This document shows, piece after piece, positions 6,682 to 7,749 of a stretch of DNA of 7,749 nt. The position numbers and the translations under genes are program-made. The stretch comes from Gemmatimonadota bacterium (GTDB taxonomy: Bacteria; Gemmatimonadota; Gemmatimonadetes; Gemmatimonadales; GWC2-71-9). The notes under the pieces were generated by a model, which saw nothing but the letters and a program-made list of their open reading frames with translations, ran no database searches and had not been told where the DNA came from. The stretch covers positions 1 to 7,749 of the forward strand of contig JANYAG010000158.1 in NCBI GenBank assembly GCA_025361465.1, read 5' to 3'. The number at the start of each line of letters is the position of its first letter. Position 1 is the stretch's first letter.

Positions 6682-6712
6682 GATTTACAATCAACACCAT
6701 CGTATTTTGTCG
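6682..6712 (+). promoter_or_regulatory. AT-rich patch, possible promoter region for the aminopeptidase gene
   Basis: This is the only AT-rich stretch in the GC-rich leader of the aminopeptidase gene. It contains TTTACA (6684-6689), an overlapping TACAAT (6686-6691, five of six matches to a -10) and TATTTT (6703-6708). None of these forms a -35/-10 pair with 16-18 bp spacing: TTTACA to TATTTT is only 13 bp. The patch is therefore a likely promoter zone with undefined elements. Confidence 0.25.
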
Positions 6713-6731
6713 CTTCCCAATGCCCTCATGC

Positions 6732-6735
6732 GAGG
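6732..6735 (+). promoter_or_regulatory. Ribosome binding site GAGG deciding the GTG start at 6742
   Basis: GAGG at 6732-6735 lies 6 nt before GTG 6742-6744. This supports the GTG as the start of the aminopeptidase, which also puts the signal peptide exactly at the N-terminus. The nearby ATG at 6728 is in another frame. Confidence 0.6.
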
Positions 6736-6741
6736 TTTGCC

Positions 6742-7749
6742 GTGCGCCATCGGGTCCTGTCCTGGCTTGCCGTCCTGAGTTGTGCCCTCGCGCTGCCAGC
6801 CACCGCCCAGCGTACCACCGGGGTGGTCGGCCAGTACACCCCGCCGCGCAGCTGGCCGCAGGAGCCCCGCCGCTTCGACCTGCTGCACCAGCGGATCGAG
6901 ATCCGTTTCGATGTGCCGCACCGGGCGATCATCGGCGCGGTCACCACGAAGGTCGCGATCACCCTGGCGCCGACCGACACCGTCCGGCTCAACGCCGAGA
7001 ACCTCACCATCGACAAGGCGACTGACGCGCGTGGCAAGGTGCTCAAGTTCACCCAGGATACCACGCGAGTCACGGTGCAGCTGGGACGTCGCGCCGCCGT
7101 CGGCGACACGGTCGAGTTCACGCTGCAGTACCACGGCGTCCCCGAGCGGGGGCTCTACATCGTGCCGCGGCGCAACGTCATCTGGAGCCAGGGCGAGGCG
7201 ACCGAGACCCGGGCCTGGGTGCCGACGTACGATGCCCCGAACGACAAGACCACCTGGGAATTCCTGGTCACCGTCGACAGCAACATGAAGGTGCTCTCCA
7301 ATGGGCACCTGGTGTCGGTGACGCCGACGAGTGGCGGAACCCAGAACGTCTGGCACTGGCAGCAGGACAAGCCGGCGTCCACCTATCTCTACTCGGTGGT
7401 GGCCGGTCCGTTCACCATCCTGCACGACCAGTGGCGCGGCATTCCGGTCGAGTACTACACCTACGCCGACACCGTCGATGCGGCCTGGCGCACCTTCGGC
7501 GAGACGCCGGCGATGATCGAGTTGTACTCGCAAGTGCTGGGGGTCCCCTATCCGTGGGACAAGTACAACCAGTCGATCATCCCCGACTTTACCTACGGCG
7601 GGATGGAAAACGTCTCGGCCACGACGCAGACCGACATGGCCCTCCACGGAGCCGGGAGCGAACCGGGTTCCAGCGGACGCGGGCTCAACGCGCACGAGTT
7701 GGCGCACCAGTGGTTCGGCGACCTGACGACCACGGGCAGCTGGGCCGAG
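6742..7749 (+). CDS. Secreted M1-family (gluzincin) metallo-aminopeptidase, 3' end beyond the window
   Basis: The 336 visible residues start at a GTG with a good ribosome binding site. Residues 1-23 form a signal peptide (RHR, hydrophobic core LSWLAVLSCALAL, cleavage after ATA or ATAQ), so the enzyme is exported. The N-terminal beta-sandwich domain of M1 peptidases follows ('FDLLHQRIEIRFDV' 45-58, 'ETRAWVPTYDAPNDKTTWEF' 155-174). The catalytic domain shows the exopeptidase motif GGMEN (286-290) and the zinc motif HELAHQWFGD (318-327), with His318, Glu319 and His322. The third zinc ligand, the Glu of the expected 'NEG' motif 19 residues after the second His, would be residue 341, five codons past the window end. 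The enzyme should remove N-terminal residues from peptides in the periplasm or outside the cell. It is divergent from the regulator gene and shares its 255-bp upstream region. About half or less of a typical M1 protein is present; the truncation is the window edge, not a mutation. Position 14 Cys lacks a proper lipobox. Confidence 0.95.
   Translation, partial: MRHRVLSWLAVLSCALALPATAQRTTGVVGQYTPPRSWPQEPRRFDLLHQRIEIRFDVPHRAIIGAVTTKVAITLAPTDTVRLNAENLTIDKATDARGKVLKFTQDTTRVTVQLGRRAAVGDTVEFTLQYHGVPERGLYIVPRRNVIWSQGEATETRAWVPTYDAPNDKTTWEFLVTVDSNMKVLSNGHLVSVTPTSGGTQNVWHWQQDKPASTYLYSVVAGPFTILHDQWRGIPVEYYTYADTVDAAWRTFGETPAMIELYSQVLGVPYPWDKYNQSIIPDFTYGGMENVSATTQTDMALHGAGSEPGSSGRGLNAHELAHQWFGDLTTTGSWAE

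Noticed and set aside
6775..6795. Lipoprotein signal for the aminopeptidase (Cys14 in 'VLSC')
   Set aside because: The residues before the Cys do not fit the lipobox well and the Cys sits inside the hydrophobic core; an ordinary cleavage site near 'PATAQ' is better.
6691..7707. Minus-strand open frame of 338 codons opposite the aminopeptidase
   Set aside because: The plus strand encodes GGMEN and HELAHQW in a continuous frame with a signal peptide and ribosome binding site; the minus-strand product has no recognisable features.
1..7749. tRNA, rRNA, CRISPR array or insertion sequence
   Set aside because: No cloverleaf-like sequence, regularly spaced identical repeats, transposase motifs or terminal inverted repeats were seen on either strand.

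Overview
This is a GC-rich window, dense with long shadow frames, that carries four genes and a short gene tail. The gene types suggest a soil- or water-type Gram-negative bacterium, most likely Gemmatimonadota, with Acidobacteriota as the alternative. The clues are a SARP-type regulator fused to TolB-like and Ig-like extracytoplasmic domains, a secreted protein with an 'SSRIGAFRLPGC'-type ending, and a secreted M1 aminopeptidase. This assignment is inferred from gene style, since no rRNA or marker gene is present.

Layout. Positions 1-51 hold the last 16 codons of a plus-strand gene entering from the left, possibly a glycoside hydrolase. A Uma2/DUF820-type PD-(D/E)XK protein follows on the plus strand (175-726). 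It converges on a minus-strand pair: a very large membrane-spanning regulator (6486 down to 2500) and, 97 bp after it, a secreted protein of 542 residues (2402 down to 774). A 255-bp divergent intergenic region (6487-6741) separates the regulator from a plus-strand secreted M1-family metallo-aminopeptidase (6742 onward, cut by the window end just after its HEXXHXW motif).

The most interesting item is the 1328-residue regulator. From N to C terminus it reads as an OmpR/SARP winged helix, a BTAD domain, a STAND/AAA ATPase with intact Walker A and B motifs, a single transmembrane helix, and about 600 residues of presumed extracytoplasmic sequence (TolB/PD40-like propeller, Big_2 Ig-like domain, concanavalin/LamG-like C-terminal domain). 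It looks like a one-component transmembrane sensor built from a SARP-STAND activator, in the way that ToxR/CadC proteins are built from a simple winged helix. Upstream of it are two pairs of direct repeats (consensus GTYAAA) with exact 11-bp spacing, 40 bp apart. That is the operator geometry known for OmpR/PhoB/SARP winged helices.

How the parts may work together (inference): the regulator could sense an envelope or extracellular ligand through its ectodomain, use ATP-dependent STAND switching in the cytoplasm, and control its own transcription, the co-directional secreted protein and possibly the divergent aminopeptidase from the shared intergenic operator. Two copies of a short imperfectly palindromic repeat (761-779 and 6611-6629, 16 of 19 bases identical) lie in the window. 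The first supplies the stop codon of the secreted-protein gene.
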